Assembly: GCA_037127315.1 (NCBI GenBank)
Contig: JBBBDQ010000421.1
Location: forward strand, 3,490,001 to 3,554,000
Reading direction: 5' to 3'
Source of the DNA: Ascarosepion bandense
Taxonomy: Eukaryota > Mollusca > Cephalopoda > Sepiida > Sepiidae
Length of the DNA: 64,000 nt
Part shown: in pieces, positions 54,250-64,000 of the stretch
Layout of the letters: each line of letters begins with the position of its first letter
Numbering within the stretch: position 1 is the stretch's first letter
Made by a program: the position numbers and the translations under genes
The notes under the pieces: model-generated
The model's database searches: none
Told to the model about the DNA's origin: nothing
Seen by the model: only the letters and a program-made list of their open reading frames with translations

Positions 54250-55397
54250 CAAAAAGTTGCTGATATGCTAACGACAATCACAGAGTATATATACCAGGAT
54301 AAAGCTCTCGAGCCGTTGCCCTAGATATCTCTAAAGCGTTTGACAGAGTCTGATATGCATGCCTTCTACACAAGCTATAAAGCTATGGTATAAATGGACG
54401 CTTGTTTAATCTAATCCAACCGTTACTTTCAAATCACGTAATGAAAGTAGTATTGAACGGACATGCTTCCAGATACTATCATGCGAACGCGGATGTCCCT
54501 CAATGTTCTATTCTGGACCCTACGCTTTTTTATCTTCATCAACGATCTCCCTGATGTAATCAGTTCCCAAGAAGGAATCTACACTGACGAAACCACCATT
54601 TACTCCCTGAGAGCAATACACTGCGCCTCCTCACCCTCACTCTCTCAGCCGACCTCAAGTGGAATGACTACATTGAATCCATAGCTAAATCTGCTGGTCG
54701 GTTCACTGTGTAGGGCCAAGAAGGTTTTTCTCATCTGAATCCATCTTGCACATAAATAAATCGACCGTGCATTTGTGCATTGAATACTGCTGTCATATCT
54801 GGTCGGGTGCCCCTGCTATTCATCTTGGGGTTCTTGACAAAATCCAACGTAGAATCTGCAATGTAATCAATCCCGACCTATTAGTTCAACTCCAGTCACT
54901 TCCTCGCTGACGTAATGGGGCTTCCCTCTGTTTCTTCTACAAATACTTTCACGGCTTCTCTGGTAAGCTTAGCTCCCTGCCGCCCCCTCAGCATGAATTT
55001 ACTCGAGCTACTAGACTAGCAACTTTACAGTGAAATCAGTCAAATGTAACCGCAACTTCTACTCTAGAAGGTTCTTTTTCGCACTTCCTCTCTGTGGAAT
55101 TCCTTTCCGTATACTTGCTTCCCTGACAGTTACAATCTCAAAGAATTTAAATGCAATGTCAATTGCCATCTCTTATATTCTTGACTCGCATCCTTTCCTC
55201 AACAGTCCTTGTATCATGTTCTTCTCCCTTTCCACTCTACTCTCAAGCAGCTTTCCTCAAACCAGTGCTCTCATCCTTTTCTTGCCCATTCTATGACACT
55301 CCCTGTAACTTGTTTCTCTTTCTCATCACTCTCGTCTTATGTAACCCCCTGCGCACCAGTGGCCGTACTGCCCTACCTGGGGTGAAATGATTATAAA
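54250..55397 (+). pseudogene. Jockey/CR1/L2-group LINE inserted into another LINE
   Basis: ADMLTTITEYIYQD near 54255, an LDISKAFDRV equivalent near 54325, HVMKVVLNGHAS near 54435, VPQ.SILDPTLF near 54495 and the NTLRLLTLTLSADLKWNDYI block near 54615 follow each other in the order of the 60.6-62.2 kb copy. The YADD box is lost (YTDETTIY near 54580). It ends TACCTGGGGTGAAATGATTA and an A-rich tail. At least five frame changes. Confidence 0.83.
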
Positions 55398-56530
55398 AAA
55401 GATCAAAGTTAAAAAGGCAATGTCACAGAAATGAAGATCTAACTTGGAAAAGAAAAATAGAAAAAGAAATTAAACAACTTAATAGTGAATTATCAGTACT
55501 GTAAAAACTAGAAGAGGTAGAAGAACCAAAATACAATATTAGGAATAAAAATGAAGTCCTATCAAATAAAAAAAGTAAAGCAAACATTACAACTAAAGGA
55601 TCAAAGAATAAGATGCAACAAAAAAGATCAAGATTCTACATACACCAATTACTTATTAATAGAAGGATCATGGAAAACTGTCTCAATGCAAAGACTTAGT
55701 ACTGCCTGAAGATATTATTGTAAGGAATTCGATAGTATACCCATTCCTGGATTTTAAAGTCTTTAAATATATACAAGGTATTACCCGTTGTCATCAATTT
55801 CATATATGTCGGTATGGCAAACAACATTCGATCATATGACTGATATTAAGAACTACATTGAATTCTCAAAAAAGAATTGTGGCCATTAATAAACTTGCCA
55901 CCTCAGTGGTTCAATGTAGTTTAAAAAATCTTGAACTGCGCTCTAAATGACATCTGACAAATGAATTCTAAGACAAGAAAGTTTCTTTCTAAGCATAAGA
56001 TACAACATCCAAAGGCTGATGCTTGCCATCTATACATACTCTGTATAAAGAAGGCGGAAGAATTCAGCTAGAATTGTCATAAAAGACAACAACTATTGGC
56101 TTACTAACATACATGGAAAAAACATCACCCAGCACTGGTTAAAGGAATTGGAGACGTCACTATTGTATAAGATTGCACCATCTACACAAACAGGAAAAGT
56201 GAAGCAGATTGGCTGAACATTATTTCTAAAAAACCGAAAAGAAAATTTTGCTTACTAATTGATATGACTTGTCTAGCAGACTATAACATAGCAAACAAGG
56301 AATTTGAAAGAAACCTTTCCAAACATAAAGACTAGGAAATTGTAATAGAAAAAGTGTAGAAATTGAAAACAAGAATAACATTAGTGATAGTAGGTGCGCT
56401 TGGAATGATAAAAAAGGAATATAAGAAGACATTAAAAAAAGCCTGCAAAGCCCATCTTGAGAGATATACAAAAATTGTCATGATAGGAACAGCTCACACA
56501 CTATCAATAATTTTGTCCATGTAATGATAG
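55398..56530 (+). pseudogene. LINE C-terminal half with restriction-like endonuclease, copy 1
   Basis: The N-terminal continuation (WKRKIEKEIKQLNSELSVL near 55455) is followed, after loss of the RT palm, by the thumb region NSQKRIVAINKLATSVVQCS near 55860 and HPKADACHLYI-like residues near 56010. The endonuclease part then follows: GDVTIV.DCTIYTNRKSEAD near 56150, KRKFCLLIDMTCLADYNIAN near 56237, VIVGALGMIKK near 56385 and a GTAHTL end near 56490. IYTNR..IDM is the PD..D.xK nuclease layout, but the PD pair is not preserved. The clade (R2/R4-like group) is inferred. Confidence 0.65.
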
Positions 56531-56654
56531 TGATGCTATGGAGGTAGAAAAACAAATGAAATGCAGTCATAACAAAACACTGCTACTTTTCTTAGATCTA
56601 CCCGAAGATTTGGTAGGTAGTGCGACTATAGCAGAAATTAAAATATGATGAAAA

Positions 56655-56700
56655 TAATAAACTATAATAATAATAATAATTATAATAATAATAATAACCA
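56655..56700. repeat. (TAA)n microsatellite
   Basis: About twelve TAA/TAT units. Confidence 0.9.
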
Positions 56701-56739
56701 AAACATAACCCAATAACTAACTGTTGCAGCAAAAACTAT

Positions 56740-57490
56740 GAAAAAGAAAGCAAAGGATAAAGCTCTTGAACAAATGAAACAACGTTGGAAAGACAAACGT
56801 CTGCAGGGTCAATATCCATAACGTCCTAATAAAGTCGATGTTAATAAAGTTAATACTCATCTTTGGTTACGAGCATATATATTAAAGGCAGAAACGTAAA
56901 TATCATATAAAATAAAGTGGATTCAAAACGCAGGTTTTGTGACAAATATCAGGAAATCATCGACCATAAAATCTCAGGATGTTCTGTACTGGCGCCAAAT
57001 GAATATGAACATTGCTACGATAGAGTCGGGTAACATTTACACTGGATAATGTGCAAGTATTTTGGTAAAGATATTAACAAACACTGGTATGATCATCAAC
57101 CAGCATCGTTTACAGAAGTAGAAGATATTCTACACCATCTTTACAGACAGGGAAATTGGAACAAATAGGTTGGTCATAACTGTCTAAAACCTAAAAGAAA
57201 AAAAATTGTTTACTAACTGTTATCGCTTACCCAGCAAACTGGTACACAGCAACCAAGGAATTTGAAAAAAAAACTATTGCAGTATGAAAACCTAAAAATC
57301 GAAATAGAAAACATTGTAGAAATTGAAAACAAGAATAGTACCAGTCATAGTAGGTGCACTTGGAATCATAAAGAATTAACACAACAATACATTGAAGAAT
57401 CCCTGGAAATCTCCTTTTAAGAGAAATACAAAAAATGTCATGATAAGAACAGCCCTTGAACTAAGATGAAGTGGTGATAGTTACAGTTAT
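56740..57490 (+). pseudogene. LINE C-terminal half with restriction-like endonuclease, copy 2
   Basis: DKRLQGQYP.RPNKVDVNKV near 56796 and NTHLWLRAYILKAE near 56851 precede a CCHC-type stretch (CDKYQEIIDHKISGC near 56940) and LAPNEYEHCYDRVG. Then come CKYFGKDINKHWYDHQPASF near 57054, a degenerate nuclease part, VIVGALGIIK near 57350 and the end. It includes the zinc-finger region missing from copy 1, so it is an independent copy. Many stops. Confidence 0.65.
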
Positions 57491-58273
57491 ACTGGACGAA
57501 ATGAATAAAGCAAAAAAAAAAATAATTAAGAACAATAGAAAAAGTTAAAGCAGAAGCTTGTGAATAAATGAAGAATAAAAATGGAAAAGCGAGAGAATGT
57601 CAGAACGAGAGCGAGCTACGATAGAACGATAAAAGATAAGAAGAAAGATTAAAAAATGCAAACAAGAATGTTAAACAAATTTTTAAACGTTTTGATTTCT
57701 ATAAAAAAAAAAAAAGTTTTGCTAAGTTCCATTGTTTTCAAGACATTTCCACTCCTATTGTTTAACGAAATTTCTTTATGATTTTCTGTCTGTTCACTTC
57801 TAAAAAATATATGTTCGTCCAACATTGTTTTAGTAATGTTATTATAAATTATCATTGTTATCTCATGTCCGTGGATTTTTAACTAGAACTGCTAAATATT
57901 GTTTTTTTGTTTTGTTTTTTGTTTTGTTTTTTTTGTTTTTTGTTTTCTTTTTTTTTTTTTTTCTTTTGTTTTGTTTTTCAGTTATATAAATTTAACTTTT
58001 CATTATATAATATTCTGATCGTATTTGGATAGCTTGATGTGTATGTCCGACATCTTCCTTTGGGGGGAAAAGTTGAATGAAGAAAAAGAAAAATGTTTTT
58101 TTAGTTCGTTTCGTTTTGTTTTTTTGTTTTTTTTGTTTTTTTGTTTTTTTTTACTAAAATGTTTTTATTATAAAATAATGATTGCTAAGCGATAAGAATT
58201 GTATTAACACGCTTGATTTCCATTATATTTGACAAAATGGCGTTTTAATAAAAATGTGCTGACACAGGAATAA
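57491..58273. repeat. T-rich (GTTTT)n-like low-complexity stretch
   Basis: Within 57895-58155 GTTTTGTTTTTTGTTTT-type runs alternate with unassigned sequence. A 68-codon minus frame at 57649-57855 has no domain. No gene is supported. Confidence 0.7.
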
Positions 58274-58640
58274 TTAGTGAAATCTTGAAAACATCGGAGG
58301 GGCTGCAAAAGTATAACGAATATTTAGATTATAACAACTGGGGAAAGTTCCGATTACAAGTACAAAATAAACTGAATCGGGACGATTAATCAATTTACCT
58401 GTGATATTTTCTGCTTCTCTTTCTATGCGCCATGTTCTTTTAGGACGTAGGCGATCCCTATCCCTTGTAGCTTTTAACACCTTTTCTCTTGTCACCCGTC
58501 CCAAACCCTGCTTTCCCATCCATTTGCTCCAGCTAATCAAGTATATCCCCTGTTCCTTTTCCCTTTAACTGTCCTGTGAGTATTAAATTCTCCATACCTT
58601 CTTTCTTCATTACATTTTCGAGAAACCGCAGCTGTTTTTC
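58274..58640 (-). pseudogene. RTE/BovB-like LINE C-terminal fragment
   Basis: The minus strand reads LISWSKWMGKQGLGRVTREK, VLKATRDRDRLRPKRTW at 58540-58425 and, upstream in another frame, an AVSRKCNEERRYGEFNTHRT-like region near 58620. It matches the protein end at 16870-17163. Confidence 0.72.
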
Positions 58641-58841
58641 TTATGCTACTAAGCTCCTATTAAAATCTAAAATCAATGGCAGGAAAAAAAAAATGGGATA
58701 AGTAATAAATTAATATACACGCTTGAAAAAACAATTTTAAATTCTTGAAATAAAATAAGTATATAACAGAAACGTCGTTAAAAAGGATTGTATATATAAA
58801 GTAAATGCCGGTGAACTCTGAATTCTTAAACTGTTGATACT

Positions 58842-58842
<1 letters not shown>
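58641..58842. other. No gene recognised
   Basis: AT-rich spacer. Confidence 0.5.

Positions 58843-58906
<64 letters not shown>
58843..58906. repeat. (TA)n-(GA)n microsatellite
   Basis: A TA run passes directly into about 15 GA units. Confidence 0.95.
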
Positions 58907-58908
<2 letters not shown>

Positions 58909-58975
58909 CAGAGGTAGAATCGCCGACTGACGCTAATTCGGTCGGGTTTCAATCCTGGGTTAAAACGCAATCAGA
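58907..58975 (+). repeat. tRNA-like SINE head remnant
   Basis: AGCTCAGAGGTAGAATCGCC resembles the D-arm of tRNAs. GTCGGGTTTCAATCCTGGGT is a good B box with its pairing arm. No acceptor stem, and no SINE core follows. Confidence 0.5.
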
Positions 58976-59039
58976 TGTCTAACCGTACTGATGAGCTGTG
59001 ATACAGAGAAACAGATATAGGATGACTATATATATATAG

Positions 59040-59121
59040 TCTAGCATTTGCTGCCATTTAGAAGAATTTTAATTAGATTAAGTATTAATTATAACATGTG
59101 TATATTTATATTAATCATAAC

Positions 59122-59167
<46 letters not shown>

Positions 59168-59278
59168 TATTAATTATACACACATGTTCTGATTAAGAAT
59201 AATTTTAACATATACACATGTTATAATTAACATTTAATCTAATTAAAAATCATTCTTTATGGCAGTAAATGCTAGCGA
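59040..59278. repeat. Foldback element with a central (TA)n
   Basis: Left arm CTAGCATTTGCTGCCATTTA (59041 on) to ATTATAACATGTGTATA and right arm, whose inverse starts CTAGCATTTACTGCCATAAA (from about 59276 back), are inverted repeats of about 65 bp. An inner pair, TTAATCATAACATGTG and its inverse near 59180-59195, adds a second layer. A TA run of about 20 units is at the centre. No coding capacity; a MITE-like structure. Confidence 0.8.
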
Positions 59279-59530
59279 ATTTCCTCAGAGACGAAAAAGA
59301 GACTTAGGGCAACAGATAGTTGGTTCTACAGTAGGATACTAAGAATATCATAAACTGAGACTGTAAGTAAAAAGAATGCCTAAAGGTAAATGAGAACAAA
59401 AACGTCACATATTTGAAATCTGTAAAAGCCAACTGAAATTTCTGGGACACATAAGGAGGAAAGATGGCTTCGAAAATTTGATACGCACAGGATATATTGA
59501 AGGCAAGATAAACATGAAGTGATGTAACCA
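59268..59530 (+). pseudogene. RTE/BovB-like LINE fragment
   Basis: WFYSRILRIS.TETVSK near 59320 and FLGHIRRKDGFENLIRTGYI (approximately 59440-59505, one frame) match the C-terminal part of the RTE proteins. It overlaps the end of the foldback element. Confidence 0.6.
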
Positions 59531-59844
59531 ACAAGCTTATGAAACTGGATTTTAGAACAAGATAAGGGAGCTATAGTAAAAAGATAAATATAACTAAGCT
59601 ACATAGCTAAAATGCCTCGGAAGTTGTGGTGAGCTTTGATCGCGGTCTAACTGAAGAAAAAACACACAAGTTTTAACCAATATTGCATAAACATGATGAC
59701 CTCGGTAATTTTTTTTTTAAAAAAATTGATCATTTATAGCTAAACAGATAAAACGGGAAAAAAAACACGAGTCAAAATATATGAACAGTGATGTCATCTT
59801 AGCTTTCGTACTTTGTTCGAGCAGCTTGGCACATTTATGCTTAT
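59531..59844. other. No gene recognised
   Basis: AT-rich spacer with poly-T and poly-A. Confidence 0.5.
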
Positions 59845-60151
59845 CTAAACTTATTTATAAATGGAACTTTGTCTGTGTGTGTGTGTGTGTCCGTTACCTA
59901 TAGACTCCGAAACGGCTGAACCTATTTTCTTGAAAATGCACACAGTTGTACTATAAGCGTCTGCGAGTCTTCCTAGCTAGGATTTGTGTCGAGGTACCCC
60001 AGATAAATATCGAAAATCGATAATTGAAAAAATCGGGTTATAGAATGAGTGGTCCGATTTTAATCAAATTTCATACACCCATAGACAAAGACATAAGAAA
60101 CGATATTCAGAAGTTTCAAGGTTGCAGTTCTTACAATAGTGCAGAAAATCG

Positions 60152-60207
<56 letters not shown>

Positions 60208-60564
60208 GCCAGATGTTTGTGTGTGTGTCTATCTGTCTGTATGTCTGTATTTTTTTTCAGCCCTTTTGTTTTAGGTTTTGTTTCAGGTTTGGCTTTACGT
60301 AAGTATAATTGTAGTTCTTAGTCTCAGCCATGATACCATTTACTCAGTTTACGACGAAAAAAACCTATTTGATATCAATACCAGGAAATCAAAATTTGAC
60401 TTACATCCATTCATTTTTTCTTTCAGTCTACAGTTTCGCTTTAACTGGAAACAACTATTGCTTTTTAGTCTTTCGTGCCAACGTTCACACAGTCTGAGCT
60501 CCCGAACCATGGATTAGTTTTAAAGCTTTCATTGCACCCGAGCAGCGCCGGGCTATACTGCTAG
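59845..60564 (+). mobile_element. Non-autonomous Helitron-like element, complete
   Basis: Starts TCTAAACTTATTTATAAATG after A and ends CTAG before T. (TA)n at 60156-60202. GCACCCGAGCAGCGCCGGGC precedes the end. A short internal deletion near 60345 removes part of the AGGACTTATTTA segment. Confidence 0.88.
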
Positions 60565-60589
60565 TCAATACTAAATGAATCAAAGCTAT

Positions 60590-62205
60590 ATTTTTTTTAA
60601 TCATTTCACCCCGAGCAAGGCGGAAACGTCACTGATGTGCAGGGGGATACATAAATGTAAAAAGATTAATTAGAAAAGAGTGAGGAGTACAAACTAGTTA
60701 GAAAGGAACAATAGAAAGCTGAGAAAGCAGGTGCGATGACAGATACATAGGTGGAGAGAAAGGGAAGGTTATACAGGGGTGGGGCGAGAGCTAGAGTCCA
60801 GTGGTTAGTAGATGAGTATTGACTTTGCATTTAAATTTCTGGGGGTTGTAGCCGTCAGGAAAGCAAGAATACGGGAGCGAGTTCCACAGGCGGGAAGTGC
60901 GAGAGAAGAAGCTGCAGGAGTAGAATTGTCGTCTGCATTTGGCTAACCTAACTGTGAATGGGTGGGACCCAGTTGCCAGTCTGGTTGCACGAGTAAACAC
61001 CTGTTGAGGAGGCATCAGTGACTTAAGTTCGTCTGAGCAGAAGCCATGAAAGTATTTATAGAACAGACAAAGGGAGGCCACATTTCGACGATGGGGAAGT
61101 GGCTGCAGTCGAGCCGCCAGATCAGTACCTATCACATTACAGACTCTCCTGTGGAGCCTGTCAAGAACACTGAGAAGAACGGCAGGGGCACCTGACCATA
61201 AATGGCAGCAGTACTCCATGCACGGACGGATGGTTGACTTGCATATATGCAGGATGGATTCAGGTGGAAAAACATCCTGGATCGACATAGTGACCCAACC
61301 TTCTTAGCAGTAGATTTTGCTATGGATTCAATATAGTGGTTCCATTTGAGGTCTGAGGACAGGGTAAGTCCGAGGAGGCGTAGTGTATTACTCTCCGGGA
61401 GAATCGCTTGGTCCATGCTTATGGGAGGCATGAGAGGTTGCCTGTAATGGTTGACAGACAACAGCTTGGTCTTACATGAATTGAAGTTGACAAGCCACTT
61501 CTTGCCCCAGTTCACCACAGAGTGTAGATCCCGCTCAAGGTCAGCAGCGAGATTATGTCTGTCCGCCACGACAGGTTTCTTACTGGTGCGGGAGCATATT
61601 GTAGTGTCATCTGCGTAGATGCCTACTTGGGACTTGATCTCATCTGGGAGGTCGTTAATGAAAATAAGGAAGAGCGTCGGGCCCAGGATAGAGCCCTGTG
61701 GGACACCAGCATTCGTGCTGTAGGACGAAGAGGCACGCCCATTCAGAACGACCTTCATTTTGCGGTTATTTAAGAAAGAATGGATTAGGTCAAGCAGGCG
61801 ACCGGTAATACCATAACCGCGTAGTTTGCATAGGAGGCCAGAGTGTCAAACCCTGTCGAAAGCCTTGGAGATGTCCAGAGCAACCACGCGAGCCTCGTCA
61901 AACTCATCAAGGGCCTGTAGCATGTACTCCGTTACGGTTGTTAGCAGGTTGGCCGTGGACCTGGCAAAGCGGAATCCATATTGCCTGTCGGAGAACAGTT
62001 TGTGGGCGGTGAGATGATGAACTATTTCATCATTGATTATAGCCTCGAATACTTTTTCGAATATCGATAGAAGACTGATAGGGCGATAGTTGGATGGGTC
62101 CGAGGGTTCACCACAATTCTTAAATACAGGAACGACTGAAGAGAACTTCCAGCATGCAGGAAAGCAGGAAGCAGAAAGGCAGTAGTTAATGAAGAACAAA
62201 CTCGA
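60590..62205 (-). mobile_element. Best-preserved LINE (Jockey/CR1/L2 group), 5'-truncated
   Basis: The 3' end lies at about 60595 (minus strand CGCCTTGCTCGGGGTGAAAT, then a poly-A-like run). The 3' UTR extends to the stop at 60791. The coding part runs up to about 62205, where similarity ends with no endonuclease domain, so the copy is 5'-truncated. Its 3' end is nearly identical to that of the 24941-25540 copy, which marks a recently active family. Confidence 0.9.
60791..62199 (-). pseudogene. LINE reverse transcriptase with one stop and one frameshift
   Basis: In one frame from 62199 down: SNYRPISLLSIFEKVFEAII (RT fingers), SRDRQYGFR-like FSDRQYGFRFARSTANLL, then ALDISKAFDRV (first catalytic aspartate). 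A TGA stop follows at 61846-61848. The same frame continues beyond the stop with NAGVPQGSILGPTLFLIFIN near 61710, QVGIYADDTTICSR (catalytic YADD) near 61620 and SSDLKWNHYIESIAKSTAKK near 61340. A one-base loss in TTTTTCCACC near 61267 shifts the frame, and the protein ends in the next frame (ESILHICKSTIRPCMEYCCH to HLLTTGL, stop at 60791). Catalytic residues are intact; only two lesions are seen. Confidence 0.88.
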
Positions 62206-62404
62206 AGAATTTTGTTATATGATAAAATTTAAATGATCTCTACTAAATAGTCTTTATTGCCTATTCAGGCAAAGTAGCACTATTATGCTCCTCTAGAAGT
62301 TGTAGGGGTATCACATGTAGTGGTGCTTCATGGGCATATTAGCCTGAAACTGTACTGCCCTCCTCAGGCTAGTTTGAATTCAGAGTTTTTTCTTCTCTTA
62401 GAGT
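62206..62404. other. No gene recognised; local inverted words
   Basis: TTGCCTATTCAGGCAAAG and TCAGGCTAGT words suggest a small structured repeat. Nothing firm. Confidence 0.4.
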
Positions 62405-62563
62405 AATCACCAACCAAGACTTATACAGCTAATCTGTCCTGCTGTTTACCCAAAACTGAGGAAATGAGAGGTGGGATCATACCTTTCTCAGGCACGTAAG
62501 TGAATATCATGAATTCGTTTGATATGCGAATTCGGATCTCCTATTCCTCAGTCCGAGCGGTGC
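62405..62563 (-). mobile_element. Old SINE remnant
   Basis: The minus strand shows CATTCACTTACGTGCC, GAGAAAGGTATGATCC, TCAGTTTTGGGTAAAC and CAGATTAGCTGTATAAG, a strongly diverged version of the common core. The B box is changed to GAATTCGCATATC. Confidence 0.65.
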
Positions 62564-63352
62564 TTATTAATACTAGAATTAAACAAACAATATAGAAAAA
62601 AGTTATATAACGAAAATATGGAAGAACATCTATCAGACTCATAGGCGGGGTGACAACGAGAAAATGGGAAAAATCTTGATACTCGTCATAAGATAGGATT
62701 CCTTCAGACGAAATAATAATCGACGTCTGTCACATTTTGTTTTCTTCTTCTTCCATAAAATTCCACCGATTGTTTAGTGTAAATAAGTCGTTTCGAAAGA
62801 TAAAACCGTTAACATTAGATGCTTTCATTTTGTGATTTTTAAAAATCGTTTCACCCCATGCAAAGCAACAATGAAGATTGTAAGTGACAGGGAAATAATC
62901 AGACTGTCGATAGATATATAATTAAATCTGAGTGATGTCTGCTGTCCGTAGACTAATAGTTTATGCACTGTCTGCTAAATATGATACCAAGAATAAAGAA
63001 AGTTTGTTCAAAACTATTCGGAAAATAAGTCTTCGTTTCAGATCGATACTACTTTTGCAGTTGTCGGAGAATGTCAAATGGCTTGAGTCCTAAGCAAAAA
63101 AGCAATAGAAATTAAACAAATAAAACACGAGTCAAAAGGTCAATTATGACAAACCCTATTTCGAAAAGTTATGACGACTTAAGATTGTTGCAAGATTTTT
63201 TTCAGACTATCAGGCTCATTGTTCTATTGTTATTACAGCTATTCGGTTTTCCTCATGGGTTAAATCCGTATAGAAAAATGTCCTTTTTTATACACAGAAG
63301 TAAAGTAGATAATAATTTCCCTTTAGAATGAGGCCCAAGTAGTAGACCTAAA
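62564..63352. other. No gene; LINE-type 3' tail trace at 62848-62880
   Basis: TCGTTTCACCCCATGCAAAG is the inverse of the LINE tail. The rest is AT-rich without recognised features. Confidence 0.5.
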
Positions 63353-63378
63353 TCTAAACTTATTCATAAATGGAACTT

Positions 63379-63444
<66 letters not shown>

Positions 63445-64000
63445 CGTTACCTATAGACTCCGAAACGGATGAACCGATTTTCTTGAAAATCTACACAGTT
63501 GTACTATATGCGTCAGCGAGTGTTCTTAGCTAGGTTTTGTGTCCAGGTACCCCCGATAAATGTCGAAAATCGATAATCGAAAAAATCGGGTTATAGAAGG
63601 AGTGGTCTGATTTAAATCAAATTTGATACACTCATAGACAAAGACATAAGAAATGATATTCAGAAGTTTCAAGGTTGCAGTTCTTACAATAGTGCAGAAA
63701 ATAGATAATATATATATAAAAGGCAAGATGTTTGCGTGTCGGTTTATCTACCTGTATGTCTGTATTTTTTCAGCTCTTTTATTTTAGTTTTTGCTTCGGG
63801 TTTGGCTCTAAGTAGATATAATTGTAGTTCTTAGTCTCAGCCATGATACCATTTACTCAGAGGACTTATTTAGCCATCAAAATTCAGTTTACGACGAAAA
63901 ATCTATTTGATATCAATACCAGGAAATCAAAATTGACTCACATCCATTCATTTTTCTTTCAGTATACGGTTTCGCTTTCACTGGACACAACTATTGTTTT
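63353..64000 (+). mobile_element. Non-autonomous Helitron-like element, cut by the window end
   Basis: Starts TCTAAACTTATTCATAAATG after A. An expanded (GT)n passes into (GA)n at 63380-63442, a variant not seen in the other copies. The (TA)n site has only a short run (63706-63718). The 3' terminus lies beyond the window. Confidence 0.85.

Noticed and set aside
57895..58155. Telomere-like or G-quadruplex repeat
   Set aside because: The GTTTT-type runs are irregular and G is mostly single, so it is plain T-rich low complexity.

Overview
This is AT-rich, microsatellite-rich eukaryotic DNA packed with transposable elements. I find no host protein-coding gene. Almost every coding trace I can recognise is a piece of a transposon. 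A coleoid cephalopod, most likely an octopus, is the best guess. That inference rests on many tRNA-headed SINEs sharing one central domain, of the kind described in octopus, squid and cuttlefish, and on the LINE, Helitron and (TA)n/(GT)n mix. It is not proven by any host gene.

Layout. 0.3-3 kb: a complete Helitron-like element, then a composite SINE made of a 5S rRNA-derived block joined to a tRNA-derived block. 3.8-9.2 kb: a decayed mariner-like transposase, a LINE-tailed duplicated repeat, a diverged tandem repeat, a SINE and a Tc1-like remnant. 10-11 kb: (TA)n runs, a 150-bp palindrome and a hammerhead-like motif. 12.3-17.7 kb: RTE-type LINE pieces, SINEs and a 1.5-kb degenerate minisatellite interrupted by an RTE tail. 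18-24 kb: three more Helitrons, several SINEs and a second composite 5S-tRNA SINE. 24.9-31.2 kb: LINE 3' ends, long (TA)n tracts and a cluster of inverted-repeat (foldback) units with hammerhead-like cores. 32-35 kb: a hAT-type non-autonomous element with an 8-bp target duplication, then long microsatellites. 35.8-39.9 kb: a 240-bp tandem array beside a rearranged Gypsy-like LTR element whose halves lie in opposite orientation, plus a Tigger-like MITE. 41.4-47.7 kb: transposon-borne protein fragments, mariner pieces and a full-span but decayed Gypsy-like element with both LTRs, itself carrying a mariner. 48-57.5 kb: RTE, Helitron and Jockey/CR1/L2-group LINE pieces, a Tc1 tail and a LINE with a restriction-like endonuclease that has been split by another LINE. 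58-64 kb: RTE tails, a foldback element, a Helitron, the best-preserved LINE of the window (one stop codon and one frameshift) and a Helitron cut by the window end.

Nothing here works together as a pathway. The relationships are those of parasites: SINEs that probably borrow LINE machinery, elements nested in elements, and inserts associated with (TA)n runs. The points most worth following are the two chimeric 5S-tRNA SINEs, the paired hammerhead-like motifs in foldback repeats, and the covarying stems in the 10.7-kb palindrome.
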